A DNA stretch of 17,040 bases from CAZWHE01 sp964633825 (GTDB taxonomy: Bacteria > Planctomycetota > B15-G4 > CAYZWU01), in the NCBI GenBank assembly GCA_964633825.1, contig CAZWHE010000082.1, positions 1-17,040 of the forward strand. Direction: 5' to 3'. A program made the translations under genes and the position numbers. How positions within the stretch are numbered: the stretch's first letter is position 1; each line of letters begins with the position of its first letter. The notes beneath the pieces were generated by a model that did no database searches, was not told the origin of the DNA, and worked only from the letters and a program-made list of their open reading frames with translations. Below, piece after piece: positions 1 to 8,712 of this stretch.

Positions 1-281
1 TCAAGAACCGCCGCGGAGCCCTGGCAATGGCCCGTCTCCCGCGGGTCCACAGCGCAACATGCCAGTTTTACATCAACGTTGTGGACAACCCGAACCTGGA
101 CCACAAGGGCGAACACCATTTCGGATATGCCGTTTTCGGGAAGGTAATCGATGGAATGGAGGCAGTGGACGCGATCAAGGATGCGCCCGTTAAAACCCTC
201 GGCAGGCACGAAGCCCTTCCCGCCACACCGATCAAGATCATCTCGGTCTCGCCCAAGGCCGGTAATGGCGGCGCCGGTTGA
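1..281 (+). CDS. Peptidyl-prolyl cis-trans isomerase, cyclophilin type (3' part only)
   Basis: The gene enters from the left edge; the reading frame is open from base 3 (KNRRGALAMAR...), so the start lies outside the window. About 92 C-terminal residues remain. They carry the cyclophilin core pattern GALAMAR, then HSATCQFYINVVDNPNLD, then FGYAVFGKVIDGMEAVDAI, which matches the PpiB family (usual forms are LAMAR, SQFFINVVDN and YCVFGEVV). These enzymes speed cis-trans isomerisation of X-Pro bonds during folding. Whether this copy is cytoplasmic or exported cannot be told, because the N-terminus is missing. The stop TGA is at 279-281. The next gene, on the other strand, ends only 33 nt away, and no clear terminator hairpin lies between them. 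Family identity is firm; the choice between ppiA and ppiB is open. Confidence 0.93.
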   Translation, partial: KNRRGALAMARLPRVHSATCQFYINVVDNPNLDHKGEHHFGYAVFGKVIDGMEAVDAIKDAPVKTLGRHEALPATPIKIISVSPKAGNGGAG

Positions 282-314
282 CCCGGGTGTTTCACCAACG
301 GCATATCAACCGGT

Positions 315-977
315 TCAGGAATTTCCCGCAAGAATCTTGTACTGTTCTATCAGGTCCGGTTCTTTTCTAATGAACTCCATCCGGCAATTGGGACAGGCTC
401 CGTCATCATCCGAACCGGGGTAACCCGCCATTTCCCTCTCAATGCGGAACGCTCTCTCCCAATAGAAGATGATTTTATCCTTGTCCACATAGCCGGCCAT
501 ACCGTAAAGCCCTCCGAGCGCGAGGTTGGCGTCGGCGCGATGGTTGCCCATCTTCGCGGCGTCCGAGAGATGTTTGAGAGCCTCGATCCGGCAGTCGTCG
601 ATGTTCGTCTCCTCGTAGAGGTTGAGCCATGCCAGACCGATGTGATAATAGAGCTCGTTCAGCAGGCCCATATCGTCCACCAGGTTCGTTCCTTCCTCGA
701 ATATCTTGATGGCGTTTTTGTGCTTCTCTTTGACGGCATTGGCGCGGCCCAGCAGGAAGACGGCATCCACGCTTTCCGGGGCGATATCCCTGGCTGTCAG
801 GGCAAGGCGAACCGCCTCATCCGGATCGTTCTTGAGAACGAGAAAGCCTTCGTTCACGAGATCGCGAACCTTCTCGCTCTTTTGCACGGAATCGTAATAA
901 CTCGAAAAGAGAAGGAGCACCGCAACAGCCAGCATGACACCGGCTGCGACGAGAATGATGATGGTTCGAAGCTTCAT
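315..977 (-). CDS. Membrane-anchored TPR/Sel1-like repeat protein
   Basis: The product has 220 residues. Residues 5-25 are a single hydrophobic segment right after MKLR, which reads as an N-terminal membrane anchor with the rest outside the cytoplasm. Residues 35-125 are helical with TPR-like spacing (for example DAVFLLGRANAVKEKHKNA). Residues 133-178 resemble a Sel1-type repeat (ALKHLSDAAKMGNHRADANL, then YGMAGYVDKDKIIFYWERA). A lone CPNC pair at 195-198 near the C-terminus could bind metal or form a disulfide; no second pair is present. The start ATG is preceded by GGAGGT three bases upstream. The next gene to the right is divergent. It also encodes an anchored TPR protein, so the two may serve a related envelope role, but that is inference. 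I do not recognise a specific family. Confidence 0.8.
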   Translation of the reverse strand: MKLRTIIILVAAGVMLAVAVLLLFSSYYDSVQKSEKVRDLVNEGFLVLKNDPDEAVRLALTARDIAPESVDAVFLLGRANAVKEKHKNAIKIFEEGTNLVDDMGLLNELYYHIGLAWLNLYEETNIDDCRIEALKHLSDAAKMGNHRADANLALGGLYGMAGYVDKDKIIFYWERAFRIEREMAGYPGSDDDGACPNCRMEFIRKEPDLIEQYKILAGNS

Positions 978-1188
978 CCGACCTCCAGACCGATGATTTC
1001 AGGTCACAAACACAACGAAACACGAACGTGCACCCCTGGAATAATTCCCAGGCGACCGGAATAAACAGTTTACTCACATTTTGACCCGCTTTTTATCCTG
1101 TGAGCGGCAAAAAAACACAGAAAAAAGCCGAAACGTTGTATATGATCCGGTCTAAAGTGAATCGAGCCGCGTCAAAGGGAGCACCTGC
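978..1188. other. Divergent intergenic region, 211 bp
   Basis: This gap lies between two outward-reading genes and should hold both promoters. The sequence is rich in A tracts around 1109-1126 and has a TATGAT hexamer at 1141-1146 that could be a -10 box for the + strand gene, but no convincing -35 lies 16-18 nt upstream. An imperfect inverted repeat (CCTGGAAT, then ATTCCCAGG) lies at about 1035-1052. It has no T run and I assign it no role. The ribosome site of the right-hand gene (AAAGGGAG, 7 nt before the ATG at 1189) is clear. Confidence 0.4.
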
Positions 1189-3234
1189 ATGGAGCGGGAG
1201 TCAAACTCCAGAATCCGGTGTCAAAACTGTTTCAGCTACAACGATCCCGACGCCAGGTTCTGTTCCCAGTGTGCCCACCCGCTCGATATGGAGCGATACA
1301 ACACGCCGATTCAAGAAGCTCCGGAAAAGAAAAGGACTGTAAAAAACAAGATCCCGCGCCTCATCGCTGTTGCCGTTTTCCTGGCGGCGGGCTTATGGGG
1401 GGGGATTGCACTCTACAAGATCGTCGCACCATCCGGGGCGACGGGGCAGGACATGGATCCTCTTCCTCCTCAGGAATATCAGGATGCGAATCAGAATGCC
1501 TCGGGCGGCCGGAAAGCCGCCGGGGAGGATTTTGCCGATGCCGGGCAACCCGAAACCGATCTTATTGACAGGGCTCTCTCTCCCAACGCTCTTCTCGAAA
1601 TGACACGGGACAGTATTTATCTCTTCAGCAGCAGAGATCGAAACGGCGAACTCGTGATCCGGTGCGCGGCCGTGGAAACACCCTGGGGATTGGCCGTTCC
1701 CTACCGGGCGCTCTTGGGTTCGTACATAGCCTGGGCGGAAAACAACAACCGCATAGCTTATGAAATCGAAAGAATTCTCTTCTTCGACGATGTCCGGGGA
1801 TGTGCGATCTTGGAACTCGACAAGGCCGGTGTCGCTCCTGTCGAGATCGAATCGGGCTTGAAAACATCCGATCCCGGGAATTTCGAAATAGGGGAACGGA
1901 TATACCAGATCACGCCGAGCGCGGCCGGCGACTCCGATCGACGGACCGGAAAAAGCAGGGCTCGCATCATTCCCGGATCTCTCGGCGGCAGGACTTACGA
2001 CGAAGAGACCGGCGGAATCCGTTATGCCTTCTCAGGCCCCCCATTTCCCCCGGAAGGGTCGATCGTTGTAGACAACAGGGGCCGCTGCCTCGGCCTGTCC
2101 GAGCCGAGTTTCGGCAAAGCCGAATCCATGAGAGAGACCGGGCAGGTCTCTTTCATTCCTTCAACCTTCTTCGATCCGGCAGGCAGTACGAACGTCCTCT
2201 CGCTCCTGGACTTCAATGTCCTTTATTACGAAGGAAGCTTTGACGATCTTGTCCGAAAAGCCCGGTCCGCTTTTTCGCAAAACCGCCTCGAAGAAGCGCT
2301 CGAAATCTTCGACCAGGCCCGCCTCAAAGATTACGATCGATATAACGATCTGAAAGAGGAGGTTCTCGACCTCATTCTGAAAGTGGCGGATCTCCTTCTC
2401 GAATCGAAGCGTTTCTCGGAAGCCCTGGAATTGTGCGGAAAGAAATCCGGGCTTTTCCCTCTTTCAGCCCGCATTCCGATTCGGGCTTTCCGCGCGGCTG
2501 TTGCGATGAAAGCTTTTAGCGACGCCAGGGGATGGTTCAACAGAGCGATACAAATCGACCCCACTCTTTTCGAAAGCCTCAAAGAGGATCATGTCTCTCT
2601 ATATCTGGAATGGAGCGGACAGGCCCTTCTCCGGGATGATCGCCGTACGGCGCTCGGCGTCATTAGCGAGGGAATCGGCCATAGGCCGGACAGCGCTCCT
2701 CTTCACGAAACGCTCGGAAACCTTCTCATGGCATCCCGGGACTACAGCGGCGCTATTGCGGCTTTCCAGGACGCGATCAGGATCGATCCCGACAGGTACG
2801 ACAAGCTGATCTCCCTGATACGGAGATGTGCCGAGCTCAACGGCGCACCGGGCGCGGTGACCCTCGACTTCGATCCGAAAGGCCCCATACGCTGCAGGGG
2901 TCTCATCAATGAGAGAGCTTATGTGAGATTCATCGTGGACACGGGGGCGAGTTATTCATCGATTCCGGCCTCCGCAGTCGAGCGTCTCGGAATCAACCTC
3001 AGGCACGTGACCAGCCGGGTTCGCATATCCACGGCCAACGGCGAGAGCGAAGTTCCCTACTTCAAAATCGATACCATAGACGTTTCCGGGCTGACCGTTA
3101 AGAATACATACGTTCTCGTCATCGATCTTCCATCTCCCGATTCGGAATTCGGACTTCTGGGGCTGGATTTTCTCAAGCATTTTGATTACACGATCGACCA
3201 CCGGTCGGGCCGTATGGTCTTGAAGCAGAAATAA
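1189..3234 (+). CDS. Zinc-ribbon membrane protein with degenerate trypsin-like domain, TPRs and a C-terminal retropepsin-like aspartic protease domain
   Basis: The product has 681 residues in five parts. Residues 11-28 form a zinc ribbon (C11, C14, C25, C28). About 57-79 is one membrane helix after a basic stretch, which puts the ribbon in the cytoplasm and the rest outside. About 130-330 looks like a worn trypsin/HtrA-type domain. GCAILELD at 204-211 falls where the catalytic Asp strand (DxAxLxL) is expected. SIVVDNRGRCLGL at 291-303 matches the strand after the catalytic serine, but no GNSGGP precedes it, so this part is probably inactive. About 350-550 is TPR-like. Residues 555-681 carry the retropepsin signature: VDTGAS at 583-588 (catalytic Asp 584) and GLLGLDFL at 655-662. 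Such domains act as dimers, so self-association is likely. AAAGGGAG precedes the ATG. polA follows after 17 nt, probably on the same transcript. The substrate is unknown. Confidence 0.85.
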   Translation: MERESNSRIRCQNCFSYNDPDARFCSQCAHPLDMERYNTPIQEAPEKKRTVKNKIPRLIAVAVFLAAGLWGGIALYKIVAPSGATGQDMDPLPPQEYQDANQNASGGRKAAGEDFADAGQPETDLIDRALSPNALLEMTRDSIYLFSSRDRNGELVIRCAAVETPWGLAVPYRALLGSYIAWAENNNRIAYEIERILFFDDVRGCAILELDKAGVAPVEIESGLKTSDPGNFEIGERIYQITPSAAGDSDRRTGKSRARIIPGSLGGRTYDEETGGIRYAFSGPPFPPEGSIVVDNRGRCLGLSEPSFGKAESMRETGQVSFIPSTFFDPAGSTNVLSLLDFNVLYYEGSFDDLVRKARSAFSQNRLEEALEIFDQARLKDYDRYNDLKEEVLDLILKVADLLLESKRFSEALELCGKKSGLFPLSARIPIRAFRAAVAMKAFSDARGWFNRAIQIDPTLFESLKEDHVSLYLEWSGQALLRDDRRTALGVISEGIGHRPDSAPLHETLGNLLMASRDYSGAIAAFQDAIRIDPDRYDKLISLIRRCAELNGAPGAVTLDFDPKGPIRCRGLINERAYVRFIVDTGASYSSIPASAVERLGINLRHVTSRVRISTANGESEVPYFKIDTIDVSGLTVKNTYVLVIDLPSPDSEFGLLGLDFLKHFDYTIDHRSGRMVLKQK

Positions 3235-3251
3235 ATCATTCCGGTGTCAAA

Positions 3252-5984
3252 ATGAGCGTCACTAAGAAAAAACTCTTCCTCATCGACGGAACGGCGCTGG
3301 TCTATCGCTCGCATTTCGCCTTTGCCAATAAACCGCTCACCAACTCACAAGGCCGGAATGTGGGAACCCTGTTCGCCTACACGGGAACCCTGTTCCGCAT
3401 CCTGGAACAGGAGACACCCGACCTGATCGCAGTGGCTTTCGACAGGCCCGAACCCACATTCCGGCACGAGAAATACGAAGAATACAAGGCAACCCGCGAA
3501 AAAACGCCGGACGAGCTCGTCGAGCAGCTTCCTGAAATAAAAGAAATCACGCATGAGATAGGCATCCCCATCTTGGAGCATGCGGGCTGGGAGGCCGATG
3601 ACCTGATCGGTACGCTCGCCATTGAAGGTGAAAAAGCGGGCATGGACGTCTTCATCGTGGCAGGCGACAAGGACTTCATGCAGCTCGTGTCGGACAGTGT
3701 GCTGATTTACAATCCGAAGAGGTCCGGAGGCGATGTAACGATCCAGGACAAGGACGCTGTTCGAGAGAAGTTCGGCGTCGATCCCGGCCGGGTTGTGGAT
3801 GTTCTCGGCTTGATGGGCGATTCGTCGGACAATGTTCCCGGTGTTCCCGGCATCGGGCTCAAGACAGCCGTCAAGCTGATCCGGGAATTCGGAAGCATCG
3901 AAGGCGTCTACGATAATCTGGACAAGGTCAAAGGCAAATCTCTCAAGACAAAGCTAGAAGCAAACAAGGATATGGCCTTCCTCTCTCGGGAGCTGGTCGT
4001 CATCAGCCCCGATGCGCCCGTCGGGGTCGGTCTCGATGATCTCCAACGATCAGAGCCTGACAGCGCCGCTCTGAAATCCAAATTCTTCGATCTCGAATTC
4101 AACAGCTTCATCAAGTACCTGGACGCGGGGAAAAAGGACGGAGCAAAAGAAATCGAACGGCGATACACGCTCGTCGAGGAGTGGAAAACCTGCGAAAAAC
4201 TTCTCGAACGAATAAAGAAAAAAGGCGTATTCGTCATCGACCTGGAAACGACATCCCTCGATCCTCGTGACGCCCAAATCGTCGGAATCTCCGTTTCCGT
4301 CGAGGAAGGCGAGGCCTTTTACATCCCGGCCGACTTGGGAGGACGGCTTTTCCCGTCCTCCAGGGAGTCGATGCTGGACCGTTTTCTCAAGGATCTCATC
4401 CGTCTTCTGGCCGACGGGTCCAACACCGTGGTCGGCCAGAACATCAAGTACGACCTCGCCGTGCTGAGAAGAGCCGGCATCGCAAACGTGGAGGCGCGCC
4501 TCTTCGATACGATGGTGGCTCACTACCTCCTACATCCCGGCGAAATGCAGCACGGCCTCGATTTCCTCAGCCTCAAATACCTGGATGTGACGAAAATCCC
4601 CACGTCCGACCTGATCGGTAAAGGGAAAAAGCAGATTACCATGGCCGAAGTCCCGGTGGAGCGCGTGAGTGAATACGCCTGCGAAGACGCGGACATGACG
4701 TTCCGGCTTAAACAGATTTTCGAGCCCGAGCTCGAGGAGATGGGACTGGACACGCTCTTCCACGATCTGGAGATGCCGCTTCTCCTCGTCCTCGAAGCCA
4801 TGGAAGAGAACGGAGTCCGCATCGACGAAGGGATTCTGAAGGAGCTCTCCGATGAATATCGCGACCGCATCGAGGAGCTCACCGGGGAGATTCACAGCCT
4901 GGCCGGCGTGGAATTCAACATCAACTCACCCAAGCAGCTCGGCCCGATTCTTTTCGACAAGCTCGAGATTCAGAAGAAGGTCGGCCTCAAGCGCATCCCG
5001 AAAACAAAAACGGGATACTCGACCAACGCTGCGGTCCTCCAGTCTATCTCGGCGCACCCCATTGGAAAGCTCCTGCTCGAATACCGGCGGCTCCAAAAAC
5101 TGAATTCCACTTACATCGAGGCTCTTCCCAAGCTGATTCACACGACGTCGGGCCGCATTCACACGTCTTTCAACCAAGCGGTCGCGGCCACGGGGCGTCT
5201 CTCCTCCTCCGATCCGAACCTTCAAAACATCCCGATCCGCACCAACGAGGGACGGCGCATTCGTGAGGCTTTCGTCCCCAGCCGGGACGGATGGCTTCTC
5301 CTTTCGGCTGATTATTCCCAGGTGGAGCTCCGCATTCTGGCCCATATCTCGAAAGACGAAAATCTCCTCAAGGCCTTCCGGAAGGGAGAGGACATCCATA
5401 AAGACACGGCGTCTCTTGTTTTCGGGATTCCGCCCGAAGAGGTGACACCCGAAATGCGCTCACAGGCGAAAACGATCAATTTCGGGATCATTTACGGCAT
5501 GGGCCCCCAGCGTCTCTCCCGTGAGACCGGCATCTCTTTCTCTGAAGCGAAGTCATTCATCGAGGCTTACTTCGATGCATTTCCGGGAGTCAGAAATTAC
5601 ATTGACGAAACCTTGGACAGCGCTAGAGAGACGGGCATTGTGACCACCCTTCTCGGCCGGAAACGCCGCGTCGAAAACCTCCTTTCCTCGAACCAGATGG
5701 TGCGCTCCAACTCGGAAAACATCGCCGTGAACACCCCGATCCAGGGAACGGCCGCCGACCTGATCAAGAAGGCCATGGTCGGTGTTCATGCATCGATGAC
5801 GGAAAAAGGGTTGCAGTCCATGATGATCCTCCAGGTCCACGATGAGCTCGTTTTCGACGTTCACAAGGACGAGCTGGATATCATGAAAAAGCTGGTGACG
5901 TCGAAGATGGGGGGCGCTCTCAAACTCGATCTCCCCCTCGTTGTCGACATCGGCACTGGAGAGAACTGGCGAGACGCTCACTAG
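3252..5984 (+). CDS. polA: DNA polymerase I
   Basis: The product is 910 residues, the usual length for a three-domain enzyme. It fills gaps in repair and removes RNA primers from lagging strands. Residues 1-290 are the 5'-3' nuclease, with VAGDKDFMQL (137-145) and GLMGDSSDNVPGVPGIG (186-202) carrying metal-binding Asp residues and the start of the helix-hairpin-helix. Residues about 310-490 are the proofreading exonuclease, with all three motifs kept: D330/E332 in VIDLETT, D401 in NIKYD, and Y475/D479 in YACEDAD. Residues about 500-910 are the polymerase: motif A SADYSQVELRI (D687), motif B RSQAKTINFGIIYG (K740, F744), motif C QVHDELVF (D864, E865). All catalytic residues are present, so it should be fully active, unlike the many bacterial forms that have lost proofreading. 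The ribosome site is weak, so translation may depend on the upstream gene. Its TAG stop overlaps that of the convergent dihydroorotase. Confidence 0.98.
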   Translation: MSVTKKKLFLIDGTALVYRSHFAFANKPLTNSQGRNVGTLFAYTGTLFRILEQETPDLIAVAFDRPEPTFRHEKYEEYKATREKTPDELVEQLPEIKEITHEIGIPILEHAGWEADDLIGTLAIEGEKAGMDVFIVAGDKDFMQLVSDSVLIYNPKRSGGDVTIQDKDAVREKFGVDPGRVVDVLGLMGDSSDNVPGVPGIGLKTAVKLIREFGSIEGVYDNLDKVKGKSLKTKLEANKDMAFLSRELVVISPDAPVGVGLDDLQRSEPDSAALKSKFFDLEFNSFIKYLDAGKKDGAKEIERRYTLVEEWKTCEKLLERIKKKGVFVIDLETTSLDPRDAQIVGISVSVEEGEAFYIPADLGGRLFPSSRESMLDRFLKDLIRLLADGSNTVVGQNIKYDLAVLRRAGIANVEARLFDTMVAHYLLHPGEMQHGLDFLSLKYLDVTKIPTSDLIGKGKKQITMAEVPVERVSEYACEDADMTFRLKQIFEPELEEMGLDTLFHDLEMPLLLVLEAMEENGVRIDEGILKELSDEYRDRIEELTGEIHSLAGVEFNINSPKQLGPILFDKLEIQKKVGLKRIPKTKTGYSTNAAVLQSISAHPIGKLLLEYRRLQKLNSTYIEALPKLIHTTSGRIHTSFNQAVAATGRLSSSDPNLQNIPIRTNEGRRIREAFVPSRDGWLLLSADYSQVELRILAHISKDENLLKAFRKGEDIHKDTASLVFGIPPEEVTPEMRSQAKTINFGIIYGMGPQRLSRETGISFSEAKSFIEAYFDAFPGVRNYIDETLDSARETGIVTTLLGRKRRVENLLSSNQMVRSNSENIAVNTPIQGTAADLIKKAMVGVHASMTEKGLQSMMILQVHDELVFDVHKDELDIMKKLVTSKMGGALKLDLPLVVDIGTGENWRDAH
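5981..5984. other. Shared CTAG: overlapping stop codons of polA and pyrC
   Basis: The four bases CTAG give TAG at 5982-5984 on the + strand (end of polA) and TAG at 5983-5981 on the - strand (end of the dihydroorotase). The two convergent genes thus overlap in their stop codons with no space for a terminator between them. Confidence 0.97.
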
Positions 5985-7288
5985 ACCGAATGAAACACGT
6001 CTTTCAGCGGCCCCGTTCCGTCGACATAGACAGGCTTTCCCCCCACGATCGTTGCGGCAACGCGACCCCGCAGTTCCATGCCCACATAGGGAGACTGGAA
6101 CGCCCGCGACAGGAAATCATCCTGTTCGACGGTCCAGGCCGCGGCAGGATCGACGAGCACGATATCTGCGGCCCATCCCTTCTCCAGGCGGCCGGCGTTC
6201 AACAGGCCGTGAATCCGGGCGGGATTGCGCGAACAGAGCGCCACGATTTCCTCAAGGGTGAACCGGCGGCGGGCCATAAGCGTTGTCATGAGAGGCAGAA
6301 AAAGGTCGGACGACGATATCCCGGCCGGAACCCGGCCGAAAGGAAGGGATTTTTCTTCGGGTTTGTGCGGGGCATGATCGGTGGACACGATCTCGATGAT
6401 TCCGTTTTTCAGAGCTTCGAAAAGACGCTTTTGGTCTTGTTCGGACTTAATCGACGGATAGACCTTGAGCAGCGCCCCCCTTTCCCGGACATCGTCATCG
6501 GTAAAGAAAAGGTAGTGCGGGCAGGTGCTGGCCGTGACGTCCAATCCCTTCTTCTTTGCATCGTCGATCAGGTCCACGGCTCCGGCAGTGGTGACATGAA
6601 AGATGTGGAGCCGCGTACCGCATTCTTCGGCCAGTCTCAGAGCGCGCTCGACGGCGCTGATCTCGGCTGCGGGAGGCCGGCTCCTGCAGAAATCGACCGG
6701 CTTGTCCGGATTCAAGCCCTTCGAGGCTTCGCGAATAATCCGTCCGTCTTCTGCGTGAACGATTAAAAGAGAGCCCAAGCGGGCGCACTGTTGAAAATAG
6801 GGACGCAGGCTGTCATCCCCTTCCGCACCGCTGTCGGCATGGGTGGGAGCCATGAAAAGCTTGAATCCCGCGGTGAGGGAAGCCATTTCGTCGAAATGCG
6901 GGAGCGTTTCGGGAACAGCGCTGCTGTAGAACCCCACGTTGACTTTCGATTTGCGTGCAACGATCTTCTTTTTGGCGCGGACGAGCTCGGGCGTTGTCAG
7001 GAGAGGGAGACTGTTCTGAATCTCGATGACGGTTCCGGCGCCTCCGTGAGAAGCCGCCGCCGAGCCGGAGGCGAAGCCTTCTTTTTCTTCCGCCCCCGGT
7101 TCACGGAAATGGACATGATTATCAACGAGCGCTGGAAGAGCGATAAGCCCCCCGCAGTCCTTCTCGCCGCCCGGTGCTCCGGAAAATGTGCCGAGCTGTT
7201 CAATGATCCCGCCGCAGATGCGTATCTTCCCATCAACGAGATTCCCGTCCCGGAGAAAATTCAGGTTGACCAGAGTCAGCTCTTTCAT
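5981..7288 (-). CDS. pyrC: Dihydroorotase (class I, lysine-bridged type)
   Basis: The product has 435 residues and belongs to the cyclic amidohydrolase superfamily. It would close N-carbamoyl-aspartate to dihydroorotate in pyrimidine synthesis. Metal ligands are visible: H58 and H60 in DNHVHFREPG, candidate carboxylated K143 in GFKLFMAP, H178 in VHAED, H231 in FHVTT, and D304 in STDHAPH. N92 in QNSLP takes the place of the PNTxP substrate motif. The bridging Lys resembles the lysine-containing subclass and allantoinase, so a ring-opening amidohydrolase is the main alternative. REPG and STDHAPH favour dihydroorotase. No other pyrimidine gene is nearby. The start lies 11 nt after the stop of the phosphatase gene, so the two are surely co-transcribed. 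The ribosome site (GGTAA) is weak, which fits translational coupling. Confidence 0.85.
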   Translation of the reverse strand: MKELTLVNLNFLRDGNLVDGKIRICGGIIEQLGTFSGAPGGEKDCGGLIALPALVDNHVHFREPGAEEKEGFASGSAAASHGGAGTVIEIQNSLPLLTTPELVRAKKKIVARKSKVNVGFYSSAVPETLPHFDEMASLTAGFKLFMAPTHADSGAEGDDSLRPYFQQCARLGSLLIVHAEDGRIIREASKGLNPDKPVDFCRSRPPAAEISAVERALRLAEECGTRLHIFHVTTAGAVDLIDDAKKKGLDVTASTCPHYLFFTDDDVRERGALLKVYPSIKSEQDQKRLFEALKNGIIEIVSTDHAPHKPEEKSLPFGRVPAGISSSDLFLPLMTTLMARRRFTLEEIVALCSRNPARIHGLLNAGRLEKGWAADIVLVDPAAAWTVEQDDFLSRAFQSPYVGMELRGRVAATIVGGKPVYVDGTGPLKDVFHSV

Positions 7289-7299
7289 GGATTACCGTT

Positions 7300-8634
7300 T
7301 CAGGTTGCCTTGACGACGGACAGGGTCAGGTCATCACCCGCGCCTTCATTGCCGATATATTCCCTGACGGAACGGAAAACCTTTTCGATAAGCTGCGCCG
7401 AGGAAAGATCTCCCCATTCTTTCAAAAGGTTTTTGAATCGACTCAAGCCGAAGAGCTCCCCTGATCGCCGCTTCGCTTCGAGAATGCCGTCCGTGTAGAG
7501 TGCAAGGAGATCACCCGGCTCCAGGTCGATTGTTTCGGGCCGTGTGTATTCGGTATCGGACACGATCCCGAGCGCCATTCCCGTCCTCTTCAGTTCCTCG
7601 AAACGACCGGTGCTTCGCCGGAAATGGAGAGGGGGACAATGTCCCGCGTTGCCGTAGACGAGCTTGTTCTGTTTGAGATCGAGGATCCCGACAAAGAGCG
7701 AGACAAAGTTGTCTTCGTCCGTATCCTGCTCGAGCTGGTTGTTGAGAAAGGCGAGGACCGAATCGATCGTGAACTCCCTGCAGACCTGTGCCCGAATCAG
7801 CGACCGAACACTCGACATGAGGATCGCCGGACCGACGCCGTGGCCCTTGACATCGCCCACAACGAGCCCGATACGATCTTCGCCTATGGGAATGAAGTCA
7901 TAGTAGTCGCCGGCCGTCTCCTCGAGAGCTTCAACCCGTCCGGCGATATCGAATCCTTTTATTCCGACCGGATTCTCGGGAAGAAGGTCCGTCTGGATTC
8001 TGCGCGCGATTTCGAGGGATTCCTCGAGCCGCTCCTTCTTGACATACTCGGAGACGAGGCGGGCGTTCTCGATCGTGATGGCCATGGCATTGGCAAGCGC
8101 ATCGAAGAACTTGAGGTCCGATTGCCTGAACTCGCGGGAAGTGGCCCGGCTGTCTACATAGATCACGCCGATGATCTCGCTCTTAACCGAGAGGGTCACG
8201 CACATCACGGCCCTGATCTTGAGATCAACGATCGACTGGGACAGATCTTCGTTCTCGGTTGAACCGACCTTCAGAAGAACGGGCCTGCCCTTCTCGAACA
8301 CTTCGTTAACGGACTTCGTGGTGAATTGAACCGACCCCTCGATATCTCGTCCCTCGGCGTCCCTGGCCACTTTGATCGCGGGGGCTCCTGTTGAATCTTT
8401 CAAAAACAAAATACCCCGTTCCGCCCCGACGAGGCGGATACAGCGATCTACGATCTGGACCAGCAGAAGGTCGGGATCCACGCTCGAAATGACCTCGGCC
8501 ATCGTATCGAGAAGAAGCTGGACCCTGGCGGCATCGACACGTTCGTCGCCGGTCAGGTAGACCGTTCCCGCACCCGGAGGAGGGGGAACCTTCTCCTCAT
8601 CGCTTTTACCGCCGCCGAAGAAAAATCTCTTCAT
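7300..8634 (-). CDS. GAF-domain serine/threonine phosphatase, RsbU/SpoIIE type
   Basis: Counting from the ATG at 8634 the product has 444 residues. Residues about 40-195 form a GAF sensor domain (YLTGDERVD, LLLVQIVDRC, GVIYVDSR, DLKFFDALANAMAITIENARL). A linker helix (EESLEIARRIQTDLLPE) leads to a PP2C-like phosphatase at about 225-444. Metal-binding Asp residues are seen in AGDYYDF (D243), VGDVKGHG (D261), LYTDGILEA (D382) and GAGDDLTLS (D434/D435). Such enzymes dephosphorylate anti-anti-sigma (STAS) proteins in partner-switching circuits; no kinase or STAS gene is in view, so the target is unknown. No membrane segment is present, so it is cytoplasmic. The frame stays open to a TTG at 8721, but that start and the ATG at 8715 lie in a hairpin arm with no ribosome site, while GAGGA stands 4 nt before 8634. 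It is followed after 11 nt by the dihydroorotase. Confidence 0.92.
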   Translation of the reverse strand: MKRFFFGGGKSDEEKVPPPPGAGTVYLTGDERVDAARVQLLLDTMAEVISSVDPDLLLVQIVDRCIRLVGAERGILFLKDSTGAPAIKVARDAEGRDIEGSVQFTTKSVNEVFEKGRPVLLKVGSTENEDLSQSIVDLKIRAVMCVTLSVKSEIIGVIYVDSRATSREFRQSDLKFFDALANAMAITIENARLVSEYVKKERLEESLEIARRIQTDLLPENPVGIKGFDIAGRVEALEETAGDYYDFIPIGEDRIGLVVGDVKGHGVGPAILMSSVRSLIRAQVCREFTIDSVLAFLNNQLEQDTDEDNFVSLFVGILDLKQNKLVYGNAGHCPPLHFRRSTGRFEELKRTGMALGIVSDTEYTRPETIDLEPGDLLALYTDGILEAKRRSGELFGLSRFKNLLKEWGDLSSAQLIEKVFRSVREYIGNEGAGDDLTLSVVKAT

Positions 8635-8712
8635 CGAATCCTCGCACACTACACGAAGAGAAGATTCATACCGGAGATTGAGCGGCAGCGGGCAGCCGCC
8701 AGTTCCAAACTC

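Noticed and set aside
1035..1052. Inverted repeat as a terminator
   Set aside because: Imperfect (one bulged base), no T run on either side, and it lies between divergent genes where no terminator is needed.
540..1064. 174-residue + strand frame
   Set aside because: Antisense shadow of the TPR protein gene, which has a clear anchor, repeats and a strong ribosome site.
5990..6766. 258-residue + strand frame
   Set aside because: Antisense shadow of the dihydroorotase, whose metal ligands are on the - strand.
7624..8262. 212-residue + strand frame
   Set aside because: Antisense shadow of the GAF-PP2C phosphatase gene.
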